Below are positions 51,729 through 61,558 of a DNA stretch of 64,000 bases, piece by piece. This DNA is from Devosia sp. 2618 (GTDB taxonomy: Bacteria > Pseudomonadota > Alphaproteobacteria > Rhizobiales > Devosiaceae), in the NCBI RefSeq assembly GCF_040546815.1, contig NZ_JBEPOO010000001.1, forward strand, positions 1,674,001 to 1,738,000, read 5' to 3'. Under the pieces are notes generated by a model, which made no database searches, was not told the origin of the DNA, and saw only the letters and a program-made list of their open reading frames with translations. The position numbers and the translations under genes were made by a program. The first letter of the stretch is position 1. The number at the start of each line of letters is the position of its first letter.

Positions 51729-53618
51729 ATGCAGAAATCCACCTATCGCCCTGATATTGACGGCCTAAGGGCGATAGCCGTACTGGCGGTTCTGGCTTAT
51801 CACCTCGGCTTTAGCTTTATACCTGGAGGCTTCGTTGGTGTTGACGTCTTCTTTGTCATCAGCGGCTACCTGATCACCTCCATCATCGTGCGAGAGATGG
51901 CGCAGGGGGAGTTTTCGTTTCTAGGGTTCTACGCACGCCGTTTCCGCAGAATCTTGCCTGCCCTTTTGGTGGTTATCCCAACGTCTTTGGGGGCAGGATG
52001 GGTCCTTCTGCTTCCGACGTATTACTCGAACCTATCAGAGAGTGCCACAGCTGCAACCTTCGGTCTGAGCAACATCTTTTTTTGGCTCAACACCGACTAT
52101 TTTGACCAAGCGGCAGACCAGCTGCCGTTGCTCCATACGTGGTCGCTAGCGGTTGAAGAGCAATTTTACATTGTTTGGCCCATCGCCTTGGTTATCCTTG
52201 CTGGTTTGTCGCGGACACACCTGACCAAGACGGCAACAATCGCGCTGGGTGCTGTCATTGTCGTGTCTCTGGTCTGGTCCGAAGTCATGGTCCGCCAGCA
52301 ATCGTCTCAGCCGTTTTTTCTTACACATCTGCGGGCATGGGAGCTGGCGATCGGGGCGATCATTGCCCTCGCGCCAGCTGTCAAACGCCGATGGTTAGCG
52401 TTCGTCATGGACGCTCTGGGCATTACCTTGATCGGCTATGCAGTTTTCCGACTGAGTGCAGCCTCGCCCTTCCCAGGAGCTTCCGCGCTCTGGCCTTGCG
52501 TCGGTGCAGCCTTGATAGTCGCCCAAAAAGACCGGGCCTCCCCGATAGCTTGGCTGTTGGGTACACGGCTGATGGTATGGGTCGGGCTGATTTCGTATTC
52601 CCTCTATCTTTGGCATTGGCCGATCATTGTTTTCTACCGATATTACATCGGGGGTGACGCGTTCAGCACGCACGAAAAGATCGCTCTCGGCGCAGCCTCG
52701 GTTGTTGTCGCGGCTCTGTCTTGGAAGTTTGTAGAGTTACCGTTTCGTCGCCCGACCAGCGTCAATAGCGCGATGACCATCTATTTCGGTTTGGGGGGAA
52801 TGCTCGGAGCTGCAGTATTGGCGGGTGGGATAGTTTGGCAAGGAGGGCTATATCAGCGCTTCTCGCCGGAGGTTCAAGTTGCCGCTCGCTACCTTGACTA
52901 CCCGATTCCCGGGGATCCTTTGGGGCGTCGGTGCTTCATCACCAGTGGAATTGCCAACGCGGATGCATTCGACCCTGACTGCGTTAGCGTCCTCGATGGC
53001 GGCTACAACGTCCTTGTCATTGGTGATAGCCACGCAATGCACTACGCGTCAGGCCTATTCGAGACCTTTCCCGACGTCAATTTTTCTCAAATCTATGCGT
53101 CTGGATGCCGCCCGGTCATTGGCACTCGCGGCTCAGGCTATTGCGTCGACTTGATGGGTAGAGCTTTCGAAGAGATCATACCTGCACACCAATTCGACGA
53201 GATAGTGGTCTCCGCTCGATGGGCAAGTGGCGCTGGCGTGCCGGCCTCCTTGCAAAGAACCATTGAGTGGCTTCGCACAAAATCGCAAACCGTCGTGATA
53301 ATTGGCCAGAACCTTGAGTACTCAGCCGCCCTGCCAGAACTTCTAGTCGCAGACGCTGTGTCTCGTAGATCAGTACCCGATATGGAGGAGCGTAGAAGCA
53401 GTGCGGTCGAGGTAAATGCCGAACTGAGAGCCCTGAGCGACAGAACGGGGGCCCTATTCTTCGATCCTCTGGCATCGGTCTGCGAAGACGGAGCATGCAA
53501 GCATCAGACACCAGACGGAGCGCCAATGCTGTACGACAGCAATCACCTGACGACAGACGGGGCCGCCTATGTGCTCAGAGATTTCAGAGCCCAAGGCCTC
53601 TTTAGGGTGCCTGCGTAA
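51729..53618 (+). CDS. OafA-like O-acyltransferase with SGNH domain
   Basis: The 629-aa protein has an acyltransferase-3 membrane domain (residues about 5-340): STYRPDIDGLRAIAVLAVLAYH with the catalytic His, GGFVGVDVFFVISGYLIT, FYARRFRRILPAL, and PLLHTWSLAVEEQFYIVWP, followed by an SGNH hydrolase-type domain (VLVIGDSHAMHYASGLF and a C-terminal DSNHLTTDGAAYVL catalytic D/H). Such two-domain enzymes add acetyl groups to O-antigen or exopolysaccharide in the inner membrane/periplasm. It begins at an ATG at 51729 with AGAGGA upstream and lies next to the tail-spike remnant. Probable lysogenic conversion gene; lower in GC than the phage genes. Confidence 0.9.
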   Translation: MQKSTYRPDIDGLRAIAVLAVLAYHLGFSFIPGGFVGVDVFFVISGYLITSIIVREMAQGEFSFLGFYARRFRRILPALLVVIPTSLGAGWVLLLPTYYSNLSESATAATFGLSNIFFWLNTDYFDQAADQLPLLHTWSLAVEEQFYIVWPIALVILAGLSRTHLTKTATIALGAVIVVSLVWSEVMVRQQSSQPFFLTHLRAWELAIGAIIALAPAVKRRWLAFVMDALGITLIGYAVFRLSAASPFPGASALWPCVGAALIVAQKDRASPIAWLLGTRLMVWVGLISYSLYLWHWPIIVFYRYYIGGDAFSTHEKIALGAASVVVAALSWKFVELPFRRPTSVNSAMTIYFGLGGMLGAAVLAGGIVWQGGLYQRFSPEVQVAARYLDYPIPGDPLGRRCFITSGIANADAFDPDCVSVLDGGYNVLVIGDSHAMHYASGLFETFPDVNFSQIYASGCRPVIGTRGSGYCVDLMGRAFEEIIPAHQFDEIVVSARWASGAGVPASLQRTIEWLRTKSQTVVIIGQNLEYSAALPELLVADAVSRRSVPDMEERRSSAVEVNAELRALSDRTGALFFDPLASVCEDGACKHQTPDGAPMLYDSNHLTTDGAAYVLRDFRAQGLFRVPA

Positions 53619-54674
53619 CGAGTTTCCAGCCTGTGCTGCCTGTCCCATTTGACTTCATGTATTTTACCCCTCCTGTCGTATCATTCCATTCGCACCCAAC
53701 GGCGCTGTGACCAAGCCTTCCGGTGAACCTGGGCCGCCCGAAATCCAGTGTGTGGCAGTGAAGAAAAACCGCGTTGCGTATAACCATATGGTCGCGCGCC
53801 GAATTCGATGTCGCAGCAGTCTCGATCCCAACCGTTCCGATACCGGTGCCATCAACCGCCCCCACTTTCAGCCGCGCAGAAGTTGCGAACGCGGACCCTG
53901 TGCGAACAGTCATGTTGCCCTCGGTGGACAAATTCCCACGAAGACTTAGGCCACTTCCTCGTATAAGGCCGGGGTTGAAATATGAAATCGAAAGGGCGCT
54001 CGGCGGCTGTTCGGAAAGCACCCCCTCGCTATCCTTAAAGATGTTTGCGACGTTACCGCCTTGGCCTAACCAAGCCAGCGAACCAGCCGCCGTCGCCGAG
54101 AACTCGATGAAGGCGTCCATGTTACTGGTTATCAGGCCGTAGACACCCAACATCGTAAGCGAAGCGCTCGTGCCCGTGACCGCGTACAGAATAGGCGTTC
54201 CTAGAGAGGAAGGCGAACCGTCTTTGTTGACGCGGGCTGAACTGCGACGTTTCAAGTACGACATGGGTGTTGTTGCCACCCGAGACGATGATGTGGCGCG
54301 CCCCACCCTCGAAATATCCGCTGAGATAGGCCTTCACACTGTCCAGTCGAACGTGAAACTGCGAGGCCTCGGTCTGAACCAACCGGTTCACTTCACCTCG
54401 CACACCTCAATCCAAACCGTCGCGCTGTTGGTGTTGGACGATATGACATCAATTCCCTGATGACATCTCTGCATGTCTGGGCGCTCAATAGTGCCTAGCG
54501 ACGGGAAGATATGATACAATTTTCGGACTCTGTACTCGCCGCCGCCGATGATCCTAATTCCCCAGTGAACGACGTCCGCTCGGATGCTATCGCGCTTCGT
54601 AATGCCGTGCGTGACATTAGAGAAAAAGACGTCGTTGAAAACGATGTCGTCTTTTGTCCAAGTTACGTCAAAAC
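53602..54674 (-). pseudogene. Tail-spike remnant (truncated and frameshifted)
   Basis: The minus strand carries beta-helix-like sequence in several frames. Upstream part: FDVTWTKDDIVFNDVFFSNVTHGI to WIEVCEVK, stopping at 54388; middle part: NRLVQTEASQFHVRLDSVKAYLSGYF through SGGNNTHVVLETSQF; distal part in another frame: VNKDGSPSSLGTPILYAVTG to WKLVTQAP at 53602. Joining the frames gives a tail-spike/fibre-like protein that binds and cuts surface polysaccharide. The 5' part is missing; the piece is fused to a coat gene fragment by a deletion at about 54675. At least one stop or frameshift separates the parts. Confidence 0.6.
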
Positions 54675-54806
54675 CTAGCCGTTTACCGAACTGGCGAAGT
54701 CCTTCTCATGACCGCGATAAACCTGCTTGGTCATGACCAGTTCGTTTTCGAGGATCATCACCGCCTCCTTGGCGAAGATATCCGGGGTAACGATAGTGTT
54801 TGCCAT
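54675..54806 (-). pseudogene. P22-type coat protein, N-terminal 43 codons only
   Basis: A start at 54806 behind AGGGAC encodes MANTIVTPDIFAKEAVMILE and then NELVMTKQVYRGHEKDF, the N-terminal pattern of the P22 coat family (MANTxLTPxxIxREAL...). The frame ends after 43 codons in a TAG that appears at the deletion point, with tail-spike sequence following. Everything between coat codon 43 and the tail spike, including tail genes, is missing. Confidence 0.7.
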
Positions 54807-54832
54807 CTGGCGTCCCTTTCAGGGATTGAGGT

Positions 54833-55648
54833 TCAGTCCTTCTGGGATTTCCGCCACTTGGCGTATTCATCCATCGACATTTTCGAAGGGTCTGGCGCGC
54901 TGCCTGCGCCCCTCGTGCCGAGAGTTTCAACCGGTGGTGGCGTTGAGCTGATTTTGCGGGGTTTGGGCGTGAGTTCGGCCTCGATACGGCCAATTTCTCG
55001 CCCCTGCTGGTGCGGCGTCATTGCCGCAAACTGCCGTGCGCGCGGGAGGTCTTTTGCGAGGACGTAGGCCACGTCTGCCGCCATGTCGGATTCGAGCAGG
55101 GCTTTGGCGACTGTTGGGGTGAAGACATCGCCGGGGACCGCTGCGATGACTTCGTTGAAGTCGGCAAAGCGGGTCTGGGCATCTTCACGAGAGGCGTTCC
55201 ACTTCTCTGCCGCTGCCGTTTCGGCTTCGGCTCGGGCTGTGGTGGCCTCATGTTTGGCTTCGTCTCCACGGGCGGCTTTCGCGGCCCATTTCGCGCGGTC
55301 GGCTTCAAAATCGTCTGGGTCCTTGTAGTCGGCACGCTTGGGCGCCGGTCCTTCAAGTTCCTTCAAGCGCGCTTCCGCCTTTTCGGCCCGTTTTTCGGCG
55401 TCATGGCGTGCGCGGATCAGCTCGGCGATACGTTCGCCGGCCGGTTTGCGATTGGGCTTTTTGGCCTTCTCGGGGTCGCCGTCCTTTTCGCCCTCTGCCG
55501 CTGCCGTTTCAGCATCGGTTTGGGCGGGATCGGCATTAGCACCCGTTTCATCTCCTTCGGGCTTCGGCGTATCTGCTGCATTATCGACCGCATCAGGGGA
55601 CGTTACCTCGATCTCTTCAGATGCAAGGGCATTGGCTTCGGTGGTCAT
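54833..55648 (-). CDS. Phage scaffold-like protein
   Basis: The 271-aa protein is highly charged and rich in Ala, Glu and Lys, with long coiled-coil helices (ELIRARHDAEKRAEKAEARLKELE) and an N-terminal acidic linker. This composition and its place between portal and coat genes are those of P22-type scaffolding proteins. Start at 55648 (MTTEANAL). Apparently intact, though the coat gene is not. Confidence 0.75.
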   Translation of the reverse strand: MTTEANALASEEIEVTSPDAVDNAADTPKPEGDETGANADPAQTDAETAAAEGEKDGDPEKAKKPNRKPAGERIAELIRARHDAEKRAEKAEARLKELEGPAPKRADYKDPDDFEADRAKWAAKAARGDEAKHEATTARAEAETAAAEKWNASREDAQTRFADFNEVIAAVPGDVFTPTVAKALLESDMAADVAYVLAKDLPRARQFAAMTPHQQGREIGRIEAELTPKPRKISSTPPPVETLGTRGAGSAPDPSKMSMDEYAKWRKSQKD

Positions 55649-55721
55649 GGTAGGCTCCAACAAAAAGCCGCCACCCTTGCGGATAGCGGCGCATCAACAG
55701 TGGAATGTTGCGACGATGGGG

Positions 55722-57724
55722 TTAGAACTGCGGCTGTTGGGGCTGCGCAGCGCAGTATTCGGCATCTGTTGCGGTTTTCGCCGCGTTCAGAAGCAGGGAT
55801 TTGTCTTGGTGCTTGTGGGTATGGGCGGCCTTTTCGGCGTCCAGTTCCAGTTTGACCGGGGCGAGCTCGGTCGCGACGGCGATCTGCTCTGCCTTCGCGG
55901 CATTGAGCATGGCGGCCGTCTCGTCCTTGTTGATCTTGGCTTCCTCGCTCGCCATCGCCAACCGGCCCATAGCCTCTTGGATAGGATCGGGCGGAGGCTG
56001 TTGGCTTTCGGCCTGCTTTGCCAAGGCTTCCTCGTCGCAGGTAATCTCTTGTGGGATCATGCGATTGAGGCGTTCGGCGATTTCCTTCGCCTCAGGCCAA
56101 TCCATCGCCTTGACGATTAGATCGCCTGCAACCTGCCATAGAGCCGGTTTTGCCTGGGTCGCGGCCATCATGCTCTCGCGGGCTTCTTCGCGCTGTGTGG
56201 AGAACGATGGGCCAGCAGTAACACGCACGTCGAACTTGCCCACCGACAGATCGTTGAGGACTGTCTCGACATACTCGACCGGATCAAACGCGGGCTGGTT
56301 GACCTGCGTATATTCCGGCTCGGCTTCTTCCTAGCCGATGATGCGCACGGTGCGCGGCGCGTCATAGATGGCAGGGATCAGGTCAACGAGAATGACCCCT
56401 GCCCGCTTGATGGCGGCCTTGAAGTTGTCGAAGTAGTGATACGAGCCGACATCGCCTTCGCGCTGCTGCGCCATGATCGCGCGTCCGCTGGTTTCGTTTG
56501 ATCTGGCGCCGAGGGAAGCGTCGTGAATGCCGGTGGTGGCCTTCATGTCGTCGGTGGCGAGTTGGACCTCTTGCCAGAGCGCAGGGCTAGCCTGTGGCGG
56601 GTCAAGGCGCTGTGGGGCACCCGGCGCCGCTGGATCAGCGTTGTAAGGGAGCCACGGCCGGGGGTTGGTGTTGGCCGTATTCCATTCCGCTTCATAGCCC
56701 TTCACTTGGCCAGTAGTCAGAATGAATGGCGAGCGCGGCTGCTGGCCGATCAGTTCGGCTTGGCTGAAGAGGTAGTAGTTATACATCCGCTGCGGGTCTT
56801 TGAGCCAGCGCACGAGCCCGTGCCGCACGATACTTTCGTCCAGCGGGATTTCAGTCCCGATAGCGGGCACGATGGGGATATGCTTCCCGGCCCAGTCGTT
56901 CGGCCCAGACAAGATCTCCGAGCCCGAAAGCATGTACTGCTTGAGGCGGTAATCGGTGAACGTGCGCTCCTGTTGGATCGGCAGGAACTTGCGATCAGCC
57001 TTCCGCACATCGGTGATGTCGACGGTCGAGCCGTCCAGCATCAGCGCGAGGGTGCGCTCGTATGGCTCTTTGTGCCAGAACTCGGCAACACGAATGCTGT
57101 CGTCGGAGCGCCAGAACAGCGCCGAGCCCTGATCGAAGTGCGGAAAGTCGTCTTCGCCGGCCTTTGGGTATTTCTTCTTGAACACCCGGCGCGGCATTAG
57201 CTCCGTGACAAAGCAATGAAGTGCGTCGGAACGATCAATCATCACCGCCGCGCTATCCCAGACCACGGCGAGCGGGTTGATGATGCGCTCGATAGTGATT
57301 TCCTGATCGGAAACGCTGTCCTGCGCGTACTGTGTGTTAATGCGGAAATGCCCGATACCAATGCCGGCCGAACACTCAAAGGCATGGGCATAAGCCTGCG
57401 TGGTGTTCGAAGCGTATTCGATCTGCCGGATGAGGCCTTCGTAGATTTCCGCCTTCTCGATGTCGCCCGCGTCATCCACTGGCAGCACGTTTATCGACGT
57501 GGGGTTGAGGCGCATATCGCCCGTCACTGCCGCACGAACTGGCCAACGCGGTTGATCGTCACCATGGGGCGGCGCGCGGCCTCACGCTCGGCGCGGGCCT
57601 GAGCGTCCCACTGGTCGCCCGCAAGGAATCGCAGATCGTCGTAGCTGGCGTCCCGGTTGGCCTCGTCGGCCTTCCAGTCCTCATTGAACAGTTCGAGGAT
57701 TTCGGCGTGTTCTAGTTTGGTCAT
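55722..57724 (-). pseudogene. P22-type portal protein, broken by frameshift and in-frame TAG
   Basis: The gene starts at 57724 (MTKLEHAEILELF; ATGA overlap with the large terminase). The P22-portal segment ...RPMVTINRVGQFVRQ ends in a frameshift near 57525, because the frame resumes as TGDMRLNPTSINVLP only with one base missing; the frame is then open to a TAG at 56331-56333. It continues in the same frame as EEAEPEYTQVNQPAF to the end KFDVRVTAGPSFSTQREEA... PQQPQF at 55722. A complete portal would be about 667 residues. It forms the ring through which DNA enters the head. Confidence 0.85.
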
Positions 57725-59246
57725 GCCCAAGCTGAGCCTCCGCCTAGTCCTGCATTCAGATCGAGTGCTGGGGTGTTTTCGTTGACCGGCTCGGCGAAGG
57801 TGAGCGCAACGGCATCCCACTCGTCAGGGGAACGCATGCCGCGCTTGCGCATCGCTTCTTTGCTCTCGATCAGGAGATAGCTGTTGGAACTGTAGTGGTA
57901 GCCTGGGGCGCAAGCGTCTGCCTGCAACCCGTCGTCATCTGGAATGTCAGCGCCACCGGGCTCATTCAGCCAGTCGCGCGAGCGCATCCACATTTCGGCA
58001 CGGCGATTGTAGGGGCCAGGGCGTTCTTCGCCGCTCGGCAGGATCATTACCGACTGCTGCGGAGTGCCTGAGAAGTCGATGGGCACCACAACCTTGCGCG
58101 GGTCGGTCGTGCCGTATTCCCAAGCATAGCCCCACGATTTCAAAAGGTCATAGACACCTGCGCCGACGCCGCCAACGTCGATAAAGACGCGGGCGGGCTT
58201 ATCGGTATCGATGACCTGTTTGACCCAGTTTGCACCAGCAACAACGTCGATCTTGCCTTTGCTTTCGAGCTTCTGAACCTTGCGTCCCTTGCGCCATGCC
58301 AGCGAGAAGCGGTCATTGCCGAAGCGCGCCGGGTCTGCGCCGATGATCAGCGGCCCGACGGCTTCGTTCTCCGCCTTGCGCGCTGCCAGCACCACCTCAG
58401 GTTTGATGAAGCTGTCATGGCCGGTCATCTGGAATGCCTCGGCCGCTGTCGCTGGGTATTCCTGCTTGAACAGTAGCGGGCCTTCGAGTTCTGCCAGCTT
58501 CGCGCGGCGCCATGCCATCTGCTCAAGCGTCAAGCCATAGGCTTCGGCATAAGCTTGTTCTTCGTTATCGAGCGCAAACCCTTCAGCCACTGGACGCCGA
58601 TATTCGTCCTGCCAATACCAGGGCACAAAGATCGCCTGATAGTCGCCTATTCCGGCCTCGGCCTGCTGCCAGCGCCCGTGGAACTCGCCTCCCATGCCGT
58701 TGGCCGTGGATTCGAGGAGCCGGCAAAGTGCGTTTTAGCGTGGGGCCAGAAGGCGGCCTCGGAACCATGCAGGAGAAGGATCGTCTTGGATCGCCCGACA
58801 GCCTTGGTTCCTGCCGTGCCAATCGTGTAACCGCTGTCGAGGCGCGGGAAGTTCAATTCCTTGGCGTTCGCTGCGCCGGTCTGCGGCGCCAGCCCGTTAT
58901 TGTCGTGATACCGCGACACCATCTTGAACAGGTTGTCAGTCGCGTCCTGCTCGTGTGTCAGGATGAAAGCGTTGATGCCGCGATTGAGCGAGGTACGATG
59001 ATAGAAGCGCCCGCCGATATAGGTTGAGGCTCCTTGTTGGCGGCCCTTGAGCAACAGGGCGCGCACATAGCCAATCTTGGCCTTTTGCGCCTCTAGCCGC
59101 TCGTGGATGTAAAGCTGGGCCTTGTTCAGAGTGAACGGGACGATAGCGCCCGACTTGGTTTTGATCTTGAGGCATTCCGACGCGAATGTCGGGAAGTCAG
59201 CGCGGATCGCCGCGAGCTTAACCAGCCTTGCCGTCGAGTTGGTCAA
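57721..59246 (-). pseudogene. Large terminase, frameshifted
   Basis: The first frame (MTNSTARLVKLAA, TTG at 59246) contains the ATPase part: ALLLKGRQQGASTY (Walker A-like) and LLLHGSEAAFWPHAKTHFAG. A -1 shift near 58718 moves to ESTANGMGGEFHGRW and a nuclease domain (IIGADPARFGNDRFS, then VFIDVGGVGAGVYD). GGC-TCC would read GGC-CTC if a C were restored. The P22-type large terminase packages DNA. Confidence 0.85.
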
Positions 59247-59607
59247 GCAAGTCCTCCACAGAGGTTTGCGCGCTCAGGTTCTTCTCGACCACAAGGCCAT
59301 TGAGCTTTGCGGCGTCCATCAGCGCAGCGCGAGCGACGGAAAGCATCGGGGCGTCGGAAGATTTCTCCGGCTTGGTCGCGATGTTCAGCAGCCGGTCCGT
59401 TATGGATGCGACGGTCACAACGGCGCGTTCGGCGGCTCTGTTCTGCAATTCTGCGAGCCGGTCTAAAATGTTCTGATTTGCTCTAAGGGTTGAGGCGTTG
59501 CCGCGATGCGGCTTGTAGCCCGCTTCGACGTAAGCCTCGTCTGCCGTCATGCCTTTTGCCAGCCCTTGGGCGAAGCGCTCGTGCTTTGCGTTCTTGAGCA
59601 CGGCCAT
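59218..59607 (-). CDS. Terminase small subunit (Terminase_2)
   Basis: The 129-aa protein starts at the ATG at 59607 with an N-terminal HTH-like segment (NAKHERFAQGLAKGMTADEAYVEAGYKP, typical of Terminase_2) and a C-terminal helical part. Its end overlaps the large terminase start. It recognises the packaging site. Intact. Confidence 0.87.
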   Translation of the reverse strand: MAVLKNAKHERFAQGLAKGMTADEAYVEAGYKPHRGNASTLRANQNILDRLAELQNRAAERAVVTVASITDRLLNIATKPEKSSDAPMLSVARAALMDAAKLNGLVVEKNLSAQTSVEDLLDQLDGKAG

Positions 59608-59697
59608 CACGCAAATCCATTTCTTCCAGCCGGTGAAGGCTTGGCACTTGGCGATAGTTTTGTTCTAGTCGGCGTGCAGTTTTTTGGGGGGGTATTG

Positions 59698-60006
59698 ATG
59701 ATTAGTTTTGCGACAGCGCTCGCTTCTGGCGCTCTTTGGGTTTGGTCAAGCGTGGTGTGGTGGGATCTATCGAAGGTCAAGAGCCCATTTAAACTGGTGG
59801 GCCAGCGAGGCGCTGTGCGGATTGTGGTCGCAGATGCCGGGGAAGCGGTGTCGGGGAATATGTTCAACGGACTTGATTGGGACCCGGTTGAAGTTGATCA
59901 ATACTACCATGACCAATCGCGACTGAACACAAAAGCGGCGGTACTCAGTGCAATAGTTGCTGGAGCGACTTGTATCACCACCATCCTTCGTGCACTGGGG
60001 CTATAA
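59698..60006 (+). CDS. 102-aa membrane protein (cargo)
   Basis: This plus-strand gene lies in a gap between minus-strand genes. The ATG at 59698 follows a run of seven G. It has two membrane helices (FATALASGALWVWSSVVWW and AVLSAIVAGATCITTILRAL) around a polar middle with GDPVEVDQYYHD-like acidic residues. Orientation and lower GC content suggest cargo, perhaps superinfection-related; this is not shown. Confidence 0.6.
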   Translation: MISFATALASGALWVWSSVVWWDLSKVKSPFKLVGQRGAVRIVVADAGEAVSGNMFNGLDWDPVEVDQYYHDQSRLNTKAAVLSAIVAGATCITTILRALGL

Positions 60007-60043
60007 CTCCCCTGGCCGTTATACCAAGGGCTGGGGAATGGGG

Positions 60044-60229
60044 TTAGGAGGCATCGTAGGCGATGAGCTTAGTCAGGAAGCGATTGGCGACACGCTGCGC
60101 TTCAGGGCGCGTGGGCCAGAAAGCGCGGCCACCTTCCCCGACAGGCTTGCCGTCAACCTTCGGGAAATAGCTGCCGTCCTTGGTCGTCTCACCGAGGGCG
60201 AGTTTGTGAGCAGTGGCACGAGCTTTCAT
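60044..60229 (-). CDS. 61-aa conserved phage protein
   Basis: The start at 60229 follows GGAGACAGC. The sequence RATAHKLALGETTKDGSYFPKV and RPEAQRVANRFLTKLIA suggests a small beta-helix protein. No function is known. Confidence 0.6.
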   Translation of the reverse strand: MKARATAHKLALGETTKDGSYFPKVDGKPVGEGGRAFWPTRPEAQRVANRFLTKLIAYDAS

Positions 60230-60318
60230 GCTGTCTCCAATGCAAAAGCCCCACCGGTTAGGGAGGGGCTTGAATTAGCGGACTTGTATCGGCGGGAAAC
60301 GGCGCGGAGCCGCGGGCC

Positions 60319-60537
60319 TTAGCGGCCTTTAGCTGCCATCTCTTCGAAGTAGGCTGTCGCCTCAGCGCGGCTAATAAAACCGTCGCCGTCAGCGTCATGT
60401 CGATCAAACAGGTCGTCCACCATACCCACCGGCCCATAATTCCATGGGTTGTTGATATTGGTCTTGGACGGTCCCGCGTATGCGAACCCCACCATGGCAA
60501 CGACCAAAGTTGCCACCAGCAATGTCTTTGATTTCAT
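60319..60537 (-). CDS. Small exported EF-hand protein
   Basis: The 72-aa protein (start ATG 60537 behind GGAGGG) has a signal peptide (LLVATLVVAMVGFAYAG) and one EF-hand loop DRHDADGDGFISRAEA with D1, D3, D5, G6 and E12-type ligands. It would bind calcium outside the cytoplasm. Such a gene is unusual in a prophage. It has its own terminator-like environment (60777) and is likely cargo or a horizontally acquired gene. Confidence 0.7.
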   Translation of the reverse strand: MKSKTLLVATLVVAMVGFAYAGPSKTNINNPWNYGPVGMVDDLFDRHDADGDGFISRAEATAYFEEMAAKGR

Positions 60538-60776
60538 CGAGTACCCTCCTAGCCTCACTCCTAGGCTTTAGGGAACCACTCGTTCGTTTTCCCTTAATCG
60601 CCAAGCGCCAATACTGCGCTCCAATGCACTTACCTGCTGGGAGAGATTGAGGCGGCTGTTTGCGCTATCCCTCGGGGTCCAGTTTCGCCCGAGAGGGCTT
60701 TGCCATCGTCAAGGGAACGCTCCCGCGCACGCTTGGCCGCCTCAATAACCAATCCTCTGACGGGGATTTCTGAATC

Positions 60777-60799
60777 AAAAGACCCGCACTGGGCGGGCC
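60777..60799 (-). terminator. Terminator after 60861 gene
   Basis: On the minus strand GGCCCGC and GCGGGTC pair (7 bp, loop CCAGT) and are followed by TTTTGA. It is 62 bp past the stop of the 215-aa gene. The surrounding 60538-60860 contains no gene I can support. Confidence 0.65.
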
Positions 60800-60860
60800 T
60801 GTATCTGTCGGGCGCAGAACGCCACCATACCCAACATATGGGGTGATTTGGCCTGAACAA

Positions 60861-61508
60861 TCAAGCGGCTTTGTTCGGCTCAACGGTGGACAATTCTTCA
60901 TGACTGTTCATATCGAAATGCTGTCCGCGAATCCGGGAGCGGTCTGGGGCAGTTCCGGCATATCCGAAGTGTTCGCTGAGGTCGGCAACTGCATCTTTGA
61001 GGCGCTGCGTCATACGTTCCCGAGCAGCACCGCCCTCCCCCTCCCCGCGAGCCTTCGCCAGATCGCGAACGGACATGTCATGCACCACGATCTGCTCAAC
61101 GATGCTTGAGGCGTCCATCCCGAGCCGCTGGACGGCACCCATGTACTCGCGGCGGGCTTGGTCCCCAATTTCAAACACGGCCTCCTCTGATGGCCCTGAC
61201 GAGTCCACCTTAACGGCCTCATAGTCCATTGCCCGAGCGCCCCCGAGCTGGGCGCGTTCATAGAGGCCACGAAAGCGAGCTGCAGCCATGGTCTCCGCCT
61301 CTGTGCGGTTGCGCACGCGGGAGAAGCCGCCGATGAGCGTGGCCATCTTGACATTGACCTCGATCCGCCCTGGCTGTTGTGCGGCTGGCTTTTCGTCCAG
61401 TTCGTGCAGATAGGTGGCGGTCGTGCGCAAGGGACTATCGACCATGCGCTTTTCGATGCCGGTCTCTGCAGCAATCTTCTGCTTCCGGCCCTTCTTCGAT
61501 TTCGCCAT
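60861..61508 (-). CDS. 215-aa phage protein, DUF6456-like
   Basis: A basic N-terminus (AKSKKGRKQKIAAETG) leads to a helix with FRGLYERAQLGGARAMDYEAVKVDSSG, then a C-terminal segment resembling a sigma-like or HTH domain (MSVRDLAKARGEGEGGAARERMTQRLKDAVADLSEHFGY). The resemblance to DUF6456 proteins is from memory and tentative. Intact; it may regulate the late genes. Confidence 0.55.
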   Translation of the reverse strand: MAKSKKGRKQKIAAETGIEKRMVDSPLRTTATYLHELDEKPAAQQPGRIEVNVKMATLIGGFSRVRNRTEAETMAAARFRGLYERAQLGGARAMDYEAVKVDSSGPSEEAVFEIGDQARREYMGAVQRLGMDASSIVEQIVVHDMSVRDLAKARGEGEGGAARERMTQRLKDAVADLSEHFGYAGTAPDRSRIRGQHFDMNSHEELSTVEPNKAA

Positions 61509-61558
61509 TCGCTAGTGCCCCTTGATTATGGTCTATCTGTATTAGTCGGTGGTGGAGG

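Noticed and set aside
60630..60860. Small minus-strand frames between the EF-hand gene and the 215-aa gene
   Set aside because: A terminator for the upstream gene lies inside (60777-60799), there is no good ribosome-binding site, and the peptides look like random coding.
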